The translations under genes and the position numbers were made by a program. The notes under the pieces are model-generated. The model was not told the DNA's origin, made no database searches, and saw only the letters and a list, made by a program, of their open reading frames with translations. This document shows positions 1 to 12,191 of a stretch of DNA of 64,000 nt, in pieces. Source of the stretch: Parapristionchus giblindavisi (Eukaryota; Nematoda; Chromadorea; Rhabditida; Diplogasteridae); the NCBI GenBank assembly GCA_943737045.1, contig CALSFV010000240.1, positions 790,001 through 854,000 on the forward strand, read 5' to 3'. How positions within the stretch are numbered: position 1 is the stretch's first letter; every line of letters begins with the position of its first letter.

Positions 1-98
1 AACTTTTGCTTTTTTTTCGTAAAGTGTTTGCCAAAGCAAAATCCTGACAATATGTACAGTATTTCGACCTCTCATGAGCTAGACTTTCCCTCGCCTCA

Positions 99-242
99 AT
101 GGAGCCAGAGGAGATACCGCTCGTGGCTGCTAAAGGTAAATTACTAAAAATTAAAATGTTTAAAATATTTAAAAAAATCAAAATTGAATTTTAGGAGTGA
201 TCGATAGCGATACAGATGAAGGCAAATTTGAATTTAATTAAT
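99..242 (+). other. Possible upstream coding exons (orphan)
   Basis: An ATG at 99 opens MEPEEIPLVAAKG, ending at a good donor (AAAG|GTAAAT, 135/136). An acceptor TTTTAG ends at 194 and the next bases continue in phase as GVIDSDTDEGKFEFN followed by a stop (TAA at 240). The acidic peptide and matched phases look like real coding sequence. It might be an alternative 5' end of the EF-hand gene downstream or the end of an unrelated gene. I see no in-phase join to the exon at 2289, so it stands as a candidate only. Confidence 0.3.
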
Positions 243-567
243 TATCGATTTTGCGAATTTTATTTACGATTTGGCTATGTTTACTAATGTGCTTTACTAA
301 CCCCTTATTGTTAGTTGGGAACAAGCAAAAAATGATCGTTTCACGCACGCTCTCTCTCTCTCTCATACATACAATGCTATATTGCTCTCTTTCTCTAATC
401 CTCTCTCCCTAACAATAAGCTATCTTGGAACTAAAGCCATGTTTTAACTGTAATTGAAAGGGCATAAAGTATAATCACTGCTTCTTCTATTATGCCGTTC
501 AACGACCTACCTTGAGCTTATCTGAAACTCTCCGCTCTGGCGACGCTCTCTCGTGTGAGCCTTTTAA

Positions 568-690
568 AGGTATGACCCAAGCTAATTTTACTCTCCGCAT
601 TGGCAATACTCTCTCGTAGACAAAGAAAGCGAGAGAGTGTTGCCAGAGCGGCGAGTTTCAAATTAACTCGGGGTTTCCCCTTAAAAACCA
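568..690. repeat. Dispersed hairpin repeat, copy 1
   Basis: About 110 bp starting AAGCTAATTTTACTCTCCGC and ending near CTCGGGGTTTCCCC match, in reverse complement, the intron segment at 34783-34898 of BTB gene c1. Its middle holds two CTCTCTCG/CGAGAGAG blocks that can pair. It is flanked by TTAA-containing sequence, but I cannot prove the target duplication. Confidence 0.5.
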
Positions 691-832
691 CGGTTCAATC
701 GCTAATTTCAATTATTGATTTCAGTAGCGTATTGTTAGATGGCATTAGCAAGTCATATGTCTAATGCCCGTTGTAGATATCTTAATTGCTCTCTCACTAA
801 AATAAATCTAAATCACTCAAAAGACTTCCTCG

Positions 833-1190
833 ATGTCCTTCTGTTTCTCCAGTTCTCTCCCATCCCTTTTTCTATCTCACTCTCTCTATCCCCCTCCGCT
901 CCCTCCCTCTTTCTTTCTCTCTCACTATCCATCTTCCTCTCCCTATCTGTATCACCCATCAGAGATCATTATGAATAGTGTAATCGTTTATGAGATTAGT
1001 CGAGATTTGTTCGCCCTCCATCTATCTCTCCTCTCTCCTTCTTCTCCTCTCCTTCACTCTCCTCCCTCTCATTCCTTCTCTTCCTCTCTTTCTCTCTCTA
1101 TCTCTCCCCTCCCTCTCTCCTCCTTCTTTCTCTCTATCCCTCTTCATCTCTCTCATCTCTCTTCAATATCAAATCTGCTTTGCATCAAAC
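833..1190. repeat. CT-rich polypyrimidine tract
   Basis: Long imperfect CTCTCC/TCCCTC runs of low complexity. Open frames of 80-140 codons arise only because TCT/CTC triplets contain no stops on this strand. Similar tracts mark the FB repeat family between 11 and 43 kb. No gene is supported here. Confidence 0.8.
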
Positions 1191-1559
1191 TCCGAAATCC
1201 TCTTCCCCGCATGTACCTCTTCAGTAAGTCCTTGCAACCTTTTTGTTTTGTTTTTGTAACAAAATAATATTAGTAAGTCGGGAGTTTAATTTTTTAAGCC
1301 AATCAATCAATGATTAATTGGTTGATTGATTATATAAGCCGATGCTTTGTCTGAGCTATTTTCTTCTTCTCCACTATCGGTTCTTCACTAACATTGCATT
1401 GAGTAAATTTCTCAGAGTAAAAATTCTCATAAGATTCTAAAAGAGATAGATTCTATCTTTAATATATATACTATATAGACTCTCTCTTTAATATTTAATA
1501 GAGATAGATGAGATAATAAGATTCTAAAATTCATATAAGCTCTGAGAACGTATTGGCTA

Positions 1560-1863
1560 GACATCCGCAATCGTGCGGTCGTTCAGAAATCATTTCTCAC
1601 TTATTAATGAATGAGCACGGTATTAATATGATAATTTTAAAAAAATGATTCGTGCAAAGTCGCGCAGTCGACTCATTCTCATTTATTTCCATTGAATTAG
1701 CGGTTAAAAACAACCGATAAAAAGCCTGAAAATGGCTTGAAAATGATGCCCAAATGAGCGACTTTGCACGAAATTAAGATTCAAAATCGCGCAGAATGAC
1801 TTTTCATCATTTTAACGTCGAACATTGGCCGACCGGTCGTGCAATTGCAGGAATGCGGATCTC
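1560..1863. mobile_element. TA-flanked inverted-repeat element (304 bp)
   Basis: The ends GACATCCGCA and TGCGGATCTC are imperfect inverted repeats, each bordered by TA (1558-1559 and 1864-1865), as for Tc1/mariner-type insertions. Inner segments GTGCAAAGTCGC and GCGACTTTGCAC also pair. There is no coding capacity, so it is a miniature non-autonomous element. Confidence 0.6.
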
Positions 1864-2288
1864 TAGTATTTAACTCTGATTTTTTGAGAGTGGAGGGCTC
1901 CGATTAAAGGCTTGTGTTTTGAGGCTTGGTCTAAAGTTATACCGAACAATAGATTAAGTCGCAAACTGTTTAGTTTCGCAATTAATAATCAAGCTCTGTG
2001 TCTATATTTTTGCAAACGATTAATATACTTTCTACAATATCTGTGGACGTTTTTCTCTGTCTCTCGAAATATTATACATAGAGGAATGTAAAAGTTTTTC
2101 GAGTGACTAGAAAGGGATTGAGTGAAATATAATATAATATTATATCCATGGACTATCCCTCAATCATCCTCTTTTGAGATCTTTCCGGTCTCTCCCTCTC
2201 CTTTTCTCTCTCTCTCTCTCAATGGAATTCCCAGTGGCTGAATCAGTGGTGGGGGAAATAGTCCTTCCGCTCTCTTTCATCGTCGTTG

Positions 2289-2774
2289 ATGTTCCTCAGA
2301 TTCCGTTCAGAACTCGACGTTGACGATGCGGCCGAATCTGAATCCACACTACTCCCACCACCACTCACGCATATACAGGTAATTTTTTTAATTATGTAAA
2401 ATAATTGATTGATATGCACCTCTATTTGCTTTACAATTCAGTTGAAACTATGGCTCCATTGTTTTGAAATAAGAGAAAAATCTCCCTACAAACACAAATT
2501 CATCAGTGGCCGTATGCATGAACAGTTTTCCGGGAAAATGTAACGTCATTTTCCGTTGTTCATGCATACGGGCTCAGATTATCCTTGTCCATTTTGCAGG
2601 CCACGACCGGCTTCAGTTCCGCATGGATCAAATACTTCTATGGACGATTCAAGACTGTTGGTTGATCTTTGATCTTTGATATTTGATCTTAGAATTATCA
2701 TTCTCCGCTTTTTCTTTGCCTATGCTTCTTTGAATGAACCAGGAAAGAGTGTAAATATTGATCGATGTATTTAA

Positions 2775-2866
<92 letters not shown>

Positions 2867-4214
2867 GTGATTATTATTATTATTATTATTATTACTATTA
2901 TTAATCGTTCCAGGAGTGTCCGAGTGGCCGGATGCGCGAGGATGACTTCCGTCGGATAGTGTGTTCAGTGATCGAGTCCAATCAATCCACGGACCCCTAC
3001 ATATCCCGACTGTTCGCAGCCTTCGCCACTGCTGTAGACGACAAGAATCAGAAGATCATCACGTTCCAGGTCAGAGATCAAAGATCAAAGATCAATTTCA
3101 ATGATCATTCAGGGGAATTTTGTTTTGGTTTTATTTATGTTTTTGAGAATTTTTGCTTGTGCAAACCTAAAACAATTAGTCAACAGAATAAATGAAGCGA
3201 AATGGAAAAGAAACAAAAAAACTTGCTACTATTTTTTGTTCTTTTGTTGAAAAAAATTTTTCTTAAAACCAAACAAAGCATCGAGAATGCACTCGAATTC
3301 CTATGAGCGCATCTCCCTTGTTGAAGTGTTAACTAACGTGTTCCATTTCAGGGTATCATGGACACGTTGGCGTTCCTGAACCGTGGTACGCCCGAGGTAC
3401 ACGCTGAATGGGCGTGTAGACTCATCACAGGGAAGAGTGATATCGACGATGAGAGGAACGACTTCTTCAGATATACGGTAGGTGGTCATCAAAACTTGGC
3501 AAAATGCCAAAAATATACTGTATAGTGCACTATATACCACTCCCGAAATGCGATAGACCATCGTACTACGGCGCCTGTTTTTAGTGCAGTAAAAGGAGTT
3601 AGGGTAATCATAGTAAACTGAACATCAAATACTAATCAATTACATTAGTAATGTTGCTCCAACCATACGCCAATTAAGTCGAATACCTTAGCAGACATTT
3701 TCTGCTAATCGGATTCCGTAATCCATTTTGATCATACTGTATCCGTATGTTTAAACGTAAAATGTTCGTCTACAGTAATCGTATTTGATTACCGTAATGT
3801 TATCTAGTTACTGTAATCGTTTCAGGAATTCGCCACATTCGTCTCGGCAGTGTTCGCTCTGGGCGATGCTCGGATCCGGTCAAAGGGTCACGGAGAGACA
3901 GCGAGACAACGGGCAGCCACCCTGTTCAAGGTACGGTACCCTACAGTAATCCATACTCTCAGTAATACGGTAGGTTACGGTAGATTAACTACGGTAGTCT
4001 ATCGCTATTTATTGTAGTCCCGAATGACCGCCGTATATTCGTCGTAGTAGAGAGCAGAAATAGCAATCGATAATCAATTACAATACACCAAGAGCTACCG
4101 TAATCCTTCAATTCCATTCAGGAACTAGACACAGACTGTGACGGACTGGCGACGTTGACCGATCTCGTTCGCTTCTTCCGTGCCATTCATGCACGCGATT
4201 CCTGCCCGGTTTAA
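2289..4214 (+). CDS. Neuronal calcium sensor/KChIP-like EF-hand protein
   Basis: Six exons: 2289-2378, 2600-2656, 2914-3069, 3352-3477, 3826-3930 and 4122-4214, giving 208 aa with phase 0 at every junction. Residues 41-56 (IKYFYGRFKT then ECPSGRM) match the hallmark helix and 'CPSG' turn of the NCS/recoverin/KChIP family, which are membrane-associated calcium sensors that regulate channels or receptors in neurons. The last exon carries a near-canonical EF loop, DTDCDGLATLTD (about residues 181-192). The loop around residues 86-97 (TAVDDKNQKI) is degenerate and the DIDDERNDFF region is weak, so one site probably binds calcium well. The family's N-terminal myristoylation glycine is not seen. 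The start is uncertain: ATG 2289 is the first in frame after a stop at 2265, but an upstream exon is possible. The donor of exon 2 (ACT|GTTGGT) is weak, yet it is the only one that joins the conserved motif correctly. Intron 2 contains a large ATT microsatellite. Confidence 0.8.
2505..2572 (+). other. Short near-perfect hairpin in intron 1
   Basis: CCGTATGCATGAACA is followed about 35 nt later by its exact reverse complement, and the stem continues imperfectly through GTTTTCC.../...CATTTTCC around a loop near TAACGT. The whole is about 65 nt, with the size and shape of a pre-miRNA or of a tiny transposon remnant. It lies in intron 1 of the EF-hand gene. Confidence 0.55.
2775..2904. repeat. 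(ATT)n microsatellite
   Basis: About 130 bp of nearly pure ATT triplets interrupted by GTG and ACT. It ends 10 bp before the acceptor of exon 3 of the EF-hand gene, so it occupies the polypyrimidine/branch region of that intron. Confidence 0.95.
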
Positions 4215-4991
4215 AATCCCGGTTCACTAGATCAATTACCCATGGTTAAACCCGTTCCCAAATAACCGGTTTACCCCGTCCGATACCCAATCCCGCTTCC
4301 CATTTCCCGGTTCCTGTCATAGCCCGATCTCAATCAGTTTCATCATCAATGGGTCATTTGCATTATCTTGTCTCGAGCTTATTATTATGTTTCTCATTTT
4401 CCCATCATTTGTTATTTGCTCCGGTTTCTCACCAATTATTGAACTCCCGATGACCAATCAATAAACAAATCCAATCAATAAATTTGTATATCCATATTTA
4501 TAGTGTAAAAAAGATATTTATTGCTGTTCCTGACTAAATTTGTTTATCCTATTAACAAACAACTCTGATCTTTGATCTCCCTTGGGTGATCTTTGATCTT
4601 TGATCTCTGAGATCTGCGCATAAGAACGACTAGAACGACGGAGGTAAACACAATCGCATAGTGTAAATTGACAATTAGAATCGAGGGGGAATGTAGGATA
4701 TGAAATGGTTAATGTAGCTCGATGAAATGGAAAAGGTTGATCAATCGATAAATGAAATGGTTACGGTAGATCAATCGAAATGAAATAGAGGATACGGTAC
4801 GTGATAAATATCAAAAACCGGCATTCAAACAAAAACAACTAGCATATATAAACATTCAAACAAACAAAATAAAACATGATAAAAATAATTTTAGAGATTC
4901 TGATCATCTAATGTAGATTCATGATAAGAAAACGTGTTATGGATGGGGTTTGGTTAGTACTAAAAAGAGATTATCGATCGATAAATATCGA
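4215..4991. other. Convergent intergenic region
   Basis: This is the space between two genes ending towards each other. AATAAA motifs on the plus strand near 4461 and 4479 could serve the EF-hand gene. TTTATT near 4516 (AATAAA on the minus strand) could serve the transporter. A GATCTTTGATCT cluster lies at 4567-4605. I see no other gene. Confidence 0.6.
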
Positions 4992-7418
4992 TTAGCACAC
5001 GGGTGCAGAGTGGAAGATTCCGGCAAAGTTCACCAGTGGGAACATCACAGCAGAGCCGAGGAATGAACCGATCTGTAAAGCAAGTTCTAATTAGTAAACG
5101 TCGCCGCACCATACCCGGACGCACACACCACACCTAATTAGTAAACATCGTCCTACCGTACCTGAATGAACACACCACACCAGAATAGCCAGTTCTCCGA
5201 GTGGACGCCACTATCTCGTAGTCGAGAGGCGAATGAGGTACGCAGGAACGAATGGAGACCCGCGGCGAGGACCACTGAGACAACCTGGGGAGAGATCAAA
5301 GATCAAAGATCAAAGAGTAGACATCGAATCATTATAAAATAATTTTCAAAAATAATATAAATGCAAGATCAAACAAATCATTGTAAAGTTACTAAAGCGC
5401 GCTACTGGCTCACAATGCTCAGCCACTGTAGGGCGGTAATCACGATATGAAGGGTGAGATCAAAGATCAAATACCATATATTCACACTCACCGACAGTAC
5501 TCCTCCAGTGGTGGGCGATGAGAGATACGCGGGTGACAGTAGTCCGAGGTAGACAATGAAGGCAGTGGTAAGGGTGGAGCAGGCTGTGAGTACGACGAGA
5601 ATGGGCACGGATCTGAAGTTATTTTTTTTATTTATTTATATTGTATTACATTATTTATTTATTCTGTATAAAAGAACAGGGCAAAGAGAACAACTCGTTG
5701 CTGGTCAAAACCTATACATATCATACATGATAAATCGATAAGACTAATGTCCAAATGTCACGAAATTATGTTTTAAAAGTAAAAAGTGGAGAGGTTGTTC
5801 AAATATAATTGTAGTTTTACTTTCGCAACTTTAATCAATAAATCAATAATCACCTCAAGGTACAGAACATGGGCAGGAACGAGGCCATGGGTGATACGAT
5901 GTTCGAGAGCGTCAGACCGAGATGGTACACTGTCTGCAGTGAAGTAGAAAGATCAAAGATCAACAATAAATAATCTCCCACAAGACTTATATTATCAATC
6001 GTTCAAATAGGATAGGACACATAAATAAGGGGGGGGGGGGGGGGGCGATCATTTCGGCAACGGATCATAAATCTGTTGGGAGATGGCCTATGGCAACAAA
6101 AGTTGTATCATTGTTATCAGTGGGAGTGCACGGTATTGTGCTACCGTAACCGTCGGGAATCGCGAACTAATTTTTTTCATTCGACCCATGACCCGGGGTT
6201 CATGGTCGAAAATGGCCGAAGTCGAAAAATTCATGATACTCCGGGACCAAATACTAGTTGTCATTATATCTACAGTGAGCCAACATTTATCTTTCTGGAT
6301 ACCGTATCCCGAACTACCGTATTCAAGCTACCGTACCCTACTATATTATAGCGAAATTCACGTCAAATCCCTGTTCGATTACGGTAGTTCGGGCTACGGT
6401 ATCCAGAAAGATAAAAGTTGGGTCACTATTCATATAATAGCAACCAGTATTTGGTCTCGGAGAATCATGAATTTTTCGACTTCGACCATTTTCAACAATG
6501 AACCCCGGGTCATGGGTCGAATGAAAAAAATCAGTTCGCGATTCCCGACGGTTACGGTAACACAATACCGTACACCCCCACTGATAACAATGATACAACT
6601 TTTGTTGCCATAGGCCATCTCCCAACAGATTTATGATCCGTTGCCGAAATGATCGCCCCCCAAATAAGGACAGGTAAGATCAATACTAGTGATGGGATGT
6701 TCAGATATCAAAGATCAAAAGCTCAGAGTTCAAAGATCAAAGATCAACTCGCTCCTCACCTGTGAGTACGGTAGGGCGGCATACGAGTGCACCGAGGGTA
6801 TGACACCGTTCATCTGCGCATTGACCAACGCCGTCAGACACAGTAGCAGCACGTGACCAGCGGTCGTGTGGGTGGCCGCAGGCTGAAGGAGGGTTACGGT
6901 AAGTGAGATTACGGTAGTACGCCACGAGCAGAAAGATTACGGTAGAATATAGATTACGACGACAGTATAAGAGAATGAATGTACATCATACATGGGCAGG
7001 GTACCTGGAGCTCGATTCTACAGGGGCATACGAACAACAAAATGGATAATTTTACAGGGGGCTTCACTTTTTTCTCAAAATTTCACAAAACTTAATTTTT
7101 TACAACGGGCATTCCACAAATTTTCGAAAAGCCCTAACTTTACAGGGATCACTTCCATGTCGACGCCCATGTATGATGTACATTGAATCCATTACAATTC
7201 GTCGGGACAATGTGAAAGATGCAAAAGAATCTAGATTATAAGCAGTTTTACAATAGCAAAAAATGGCACAAAATCAATACAGTAGAAACATCTGACCAAT
7301 AAATCAATAATCCCATCAATAAATCCCCCTCACCTCCTCCGTTCCACTCTGAGCATTCCTCTTCTCTCCATCGCCCTCTCCGACTAATCCATTCGCCTTA
7401 ATAATAAAAATATTTTAA

Positions 7419-7451
<33 letters not shown>

Positions 7452-10106
7452 CACATTTGTTTTTGCTGAAATGTTTATTCAAAGAAAATTAAATAAATAA
7501 ATCAATAATCAACAGCACACCTCCTTCATCTCCATCTCTCTTCGTTCCTTGTGCGATCCATTCAGTGGCAGCGACTCTTCAGAGCACGTCGTGCACTCCT
7601 GCTATTATAATCTTATAAAAAATATTTATTTAAATTAATAAAATTATAAATACGAAGTTGTTTGTATGCTTCAAAACATGAAATTTCTTTAATTAGCCAC
7701 ACGTCCATCATTCTACAAAAACTACCGTATGCTTCCCGATACCATAACCTTCCCGGCACTACCGTAACCCTCCCAAATACCGTATCCCATCCACTTACAT
7801 GCTTCTCTCCCGTCTCTTCGTCCTTCCACTCCCGGTACTGCAACACGACGAAGGCTGCGCCAGCGAGTGCTGTCCAAGCGGCGATCAACCATAGGAAGAC
7901 CGACACGGAGAATCTGATTTTAACATTTTATTCATTAAAATAAATTATTATTGTTATTATTATTATTCTTCTGACTTACTCTTCTGCACTTAGCGCTGAT
8001 AAGATAAATGTATTGTATTGTACTGTATTGTATTGTATTGTATTATTATTATTATTATTATTATTATTACTAATTTATTTATTTGAAACACCCGTCACAG
8101 GAGCATCAGCAAATACAGAAATGGAGAAATAATTAATATATGTATTAATAGCATTATTATTAATTATTAATTAATTAAATGCACACACCTCGGAGGTTGG
8201 TAGAGAGGCTGCATCGATCCATCCCATATCGTCTCATTGTCACTCGTTGGCACACATTCAAAGTTTGAGGTTCCTGAAGGGAACAACGTATAGGGTTACG
8301 GTAATCCCTCGTCTTCCCCATCTCACTATCGTCGCCTAACTTATATACTCCGTACGCAATTACCGTGTATTCTGTGAGCTATCGTACATCTTGGATATTA
8401 CCATACACCCTACATAACTGCCGTACATATCGCAGAGCTACATTACACCCTACACAACTACCGTATACCTCGTACGAGTACAGTATACACTACACTACTA
8501 CCGTATACCTTGTGCGAGGGAGAGCAAACTGGGCACGAGAGCGGACAGGCCCATTCCGACAAAGTAGGCGTGCAGAAGGGAGTGATGGAACTGCGCCATG
8601 AACGGCATGAACAGCACGTTGGAGGTCGCGTTCACGAGTGCCAGACTGCAAAGATCAAAGATCAAACTGGGGAATTAAGAGATCAAAGATCAAATACAAA
8701 TGGCAAATCAAAATCATTCCACATTTTCGTAATTAAAGAGCAACATCACGACGGATGTGAATTTATAGAAAAAAACATATGTTTAGCTTATGCAGCATAC
8801 ATATCCGTACTAAATACGCAACCATAATCGCAGCTCAGAGATCAATCGATAAGATTACCGTACCCGAACATGAGAACGTAGAGCCAGACCGAGTACCCGC
8901 CGGCAGTCCACGACCAGAACATCGCGAGTCCTGACTGGAAAGCGAGATATTATTGATTGGATAAATACCGTATAAACAAGTTTTGAAATGTCTCATTTAT
9001 TCATCTGAACGAGTGATGATCAGTAAATATCACCCGGAAAATATTAATTTATCGTCAAATTTTGCGCGGGGGTACTCACAAATTCAAATGTTTGAGGATG
9101 GTTCAATGCCACGGGATAATGTAATGTTGATATACTATTTTATGCATTTACAAGAAACAAGGTACAGATAAATACATAAATACATAAATAAATAAATAAA
9201 CAAATAAATAAATTACCTGACACAGGAAGGCAACGAGCAGCGCAAACGTGATCAGAGCACCCGATGAGAGGCTACAGCAGCACTTGTGGAGGAGACCGTA
9301 GACGAGAGGACCGATACAGGCTATCTGAAGGAGATCAGGGATCAGTCAATCATCAAAGATCAAAGATCAACCAGGACTGAACATCGATGACAAACATAAT
9401 AAGTCGTGGTTGTTCAAGTAATGACACCTAGAGTGAATACTATATAAATCAGTTCACATTATATCGAATCATGCATCGTGCTTATGATAAACTGTACAAA
9501 AATCGTAAGACAACGACTTAATTTTTCGATGTTCATTGCTATTCTTATGCTACCACATTGTGGCATAGCAAATTATGCATTCCACAATTTCCTTATACCT
9601 GTCCTAATATGTTATGTCCATTTAATAAAGTATAATTAAATGGCACACCTGTACGACCATAGCCAAATAGCTCGGCAGTCCCCATCCCTCGGGCAGCACT
9701 GACGTCAGGAGGGGAAGCTGCATCCATACCTAAATACCGAATTCTTTTTTTTATTTATCAAAGTTTACTTTTGATGACAATGGACTGTTATTCTCCATCA
9801 CATCATAAGGCACGTTTTAACCCTTTACTTTAACATATTTTATAAATTAACTAGAATGCTAACTAGAATTGAAAAGTGATACTACAATTATCGATTTGTC
9901 CATTGATAAGGAAGAAATAGGCTTTTCCTTATCACAAACTGATAGTCAATAGTCTTTAAAATATCAGTCAGTGTCTGTTTACTGTTTAAAACTTAATACG
10001 AAAGGTGATAATGAGCAGTAAAGCTTACTGAATTGGTGCCCAGCCACGACGAAGAACCGAAGAGAACGACGAGGGTGAAGCAGGAGGCTACCTTCAGTTT
10101 ACCCAT
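4992..10106 (-). CDS. rft: Riboflavin transporter, SLC52/RFT family
   Basis: Fourteen exons (minus strand): 10029-10106, 9649-9729, 9217-9324, 8864-8934, 8509-8645, 8189-8273, 7799-7913, 7521-7598, 7334-7396, 6760-6882, 5854-5933, 5492-5612, 5162-5284 and 4992-5072. Every phase matches and the product is 447 aa, normal for the family. SLC52 proteins are plasma-membrane carriers that import riboflavin for FMN/FAD synthesis; worms have rft-1 and rft-2. Diagnostic segments are VWMQLPLL (27-34), LPEGWGLPSYL (38-48), NGVIPSVHSY (297-306) and YHLGLTLSN in exon 11. Hydrophobic segments alternate through exons 1-7 and 10-14. Exons 7-9 encode a hydrophilic loop (about 225-272) rich in E, K and G, the usual central cytosolic loop. 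The ATG follows TTATAG directly, so a splice or trans-splice acceptor abuts the start. Intron 10 holds a 631-bp hAT-like element and intron 9 a 189-bp one. I cannot tell which paralogue it is. Confidence 0.92.
6031..6661. mobile_element. hAT-like foldback element, copy 1 (631 bp)
   Basis: An almost fully palindromic element with arms of about 310 bp meeting near 6345. Ends are a G run plus GCGATC and GATCGCCCCC. It is flanked by an 8-bp direct repeat AAATAAGG (6023-6030 and 6662-6669), the duplication length typical of the hAT superfamily. It lies in intron 10 of the riboflavin transporter. Open frames inside are mirror images of one another and are not genes. Confidence 0.85.
6987..7175. mobile_element. 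hAT-like MITE, CATACATGGGC family, copy 1
   Basis: Perfect 11-bp terminal inverted repeats CATACATGGGC/GCCCATGTATG and an 8-bp target duplication ATGTACAT (6979-6986 and 7176-7183). The 189-bp interior contains TACCTGGAGCTCGATTCTAC, shared with copies at 27527 and 48086. It sits in intron 9 of the transporter. Confidence 0.88.
8012..8069. repeat. TATTG and TTA microsatellites
   Basis: A short run of TATTG/TGTAT units passes into (TTA)n within intron 6 of the transporter. A comparable (AAT)n run lies at 7425-7451 and an (AAAT)n run at 9172-9212, both also intronic. Confidence 0.8.
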
Positions 10107-11040
10107 CTATAATTAAAAGAGAAAATAATATTATTCCAGTAATCGTAAGTAATAATAATAATTAATATCAACGATAACTAACAAAAACAAGAATAGACAG
10201 TCTGTATAAACAGAAATTACTACAACACTTCTAGTTTAATTGATAATAAAGGCGATTCATGATGGTTATTGGGACAATGATTACCGACTAGGAGAAAACC
10301 AACAAAAAATATATTATGAAGAGCGAGTAAAATAGCAATTTTAGCTTCAAAAATAGAATTTGAAACAAGATCCGAAAGACTACAAACTACAGCTGGCAAA
10401 GTGCCAGGAATTCACTACATAGCGAAACTGTAATTAATCTTACGGTCGGACTATTTAATTTAAGGTGGATATTTAAAATATATTTTATTTTATTATGTAA
10501 AATACATTATATATTTAAGTATATATTTCAAAATGTATTTTCTACTTTATTTGAGCAATGCATAAGTAAACACGGTCAGATAGGGTAATTGGGGTCGGGG
10601 CTTAAAGAAAGCGTGCGTGAACTCTGATAATCAGAAGAAGAGCATTTAATAAAAATAACACTGGTTTAGGTCAGCCGTCGCACGGACGGTCAGTCGATAG
10701 GGTGAATGGATGATTGATTGTGGACTTTGTCTGTCGGTATCATATCAAACTTTGAGTGATAGCTAGGTGAGGAGATAAGAGAGTAAGGCAGGCTGTACTA
10801 AGGTACAATCGTCATCATAACAGTATGGAACATGGCTGTGAACATGAACTGAAAGGACACGGTCGAAGGCAACAATAAACTATGCCTAACAGGGGTTTTC
10901 AATACAATGACCTTTATTTAAATCACTCCTCGACCTAACGGTTATGTTAACTGCCTTGAAACTAATGGCCGAAACAGTGGATCTCACCACAACTATTCAT
11001 CAATTGTATTTGTCTTCATGAATTGTTATCTTTCTTCCAA
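10107..11040. other. Upstream region of the transporter gene
   Basis: About 930 bp between the transporter start and FB repeat copy A. It is AT-rich, with paired ATTTAAAATATATTTTATTTT tracts near 10465-10550. It must hold the transporter promoter, but I can point to no specific site and see no coding exon. Confidence 0.5.
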
Positions 11041-12191
11041 GCGATACCATTAGCAACTCCAATTGTGTGATGGTTCTTTGATCAGAGTGGGGAGACATAA
11101 GAGAGACAAAAGACATGCAGACAGTGCGAGAGAGTACGCATTAGGAAGAGAGTACAGAGAAAGAAAAGAGGGTGAGTGTAAATTGATCTACTATCGATAG
11201 TGTTTATCATCATTGCCTCTCTTCCTTACTGGTCATTTCCCCGCCATAATCTTTAGCTATCACGTTCACGTATCATCCTTTTGTTGGTGTTTTGTTGTTT
11301 TAAATTTGTTAATCTCTCCCTCTCTATCTCCCCCTCTCTCACCCTCGCTTCTCCCTCTCTTCAACTCCACTCGTCTACTGTTTTTCAATCGATGATATCG
11401 TAAATCTATCATTCTTACCTGATTTGCATTTATTATCGGTATTATTGTCTAATCCTTCATCTATTCTACTCTAATTTGCGTATAATCTACCAATTATCAT
11501 ATACTACGTGTACTTATTCTCATTCCATTCATTTGCAGTTTTCGGTCGTATGTCTTTCGCTCCCACACTTTTCTATTATCTCCCCGTTCAAAGTTGATCT
11601 TTGATCTTTACTTCCCCCCTCCATTCCCATGTCTGTATCTCCTAACTCTCTCTATTCCATTATATTCTTTTTCTCATTGTAAATGCGTTTTGAGGTGCGT
11701 AATACTGGCTACTTTCGTGTTTTTTTAACTTTTTGTGCCCTCTGAGTTATCTTTCACATGATGCAATCCTCTTCAGATATCACTGCTGATGACGTCACAG
11801 ACTTCGTCAGGGAGACCTCTCACGACCAACACCGATGGTGTTACTCCTACTTGCGAGGTTAGGTTGCCTGCTAAATGTATTGGATCACACAAATCGATTA
11901 TCGATTGCTTAAATCTAAACTTCAATCGATTTGAATGTGTTTCAATGTTTATAATTTTGTTCTAGTTTCTTTGCTTACAATTATTATGTTCAGATGTGCA
12001 ACGTCTGCTGTATTTCGTCATCCGTCATGGATGTTCAATCGTTTTCTTCCTCGTGGATGGACTACTACACGGACTTCGGAAGGACGGACGGAGTCGATGG
12101 ACTTCTTCTGCAGTTCAACAACGATGTCGGCCATATAGGTGATGAAACTACTTTTAAATGTATTGTTCTCGATTCAAAAGTGAGAAAAATG

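Noticed and set aside
833..1267. S/L/P-rich frames in CT tracts (also 16732-17053, 38513-38911, 39010-39273)
   Set aside because: Low-complexity CTC/TCT repeats are stop-free on one strand; there is no splice structure or conservation.
2765..2959. Poly-isoleucine frame
   Set aside because: It is the ATT microsatellite read through into exon 3 of the EF-hand gene.
6083..6625. Facing open frames of 62-176 codons at 6076-6625
   Set aside because: They are mirror translations of the two arms of a palindromic hAT-like element; the same happens at 12251-12786.
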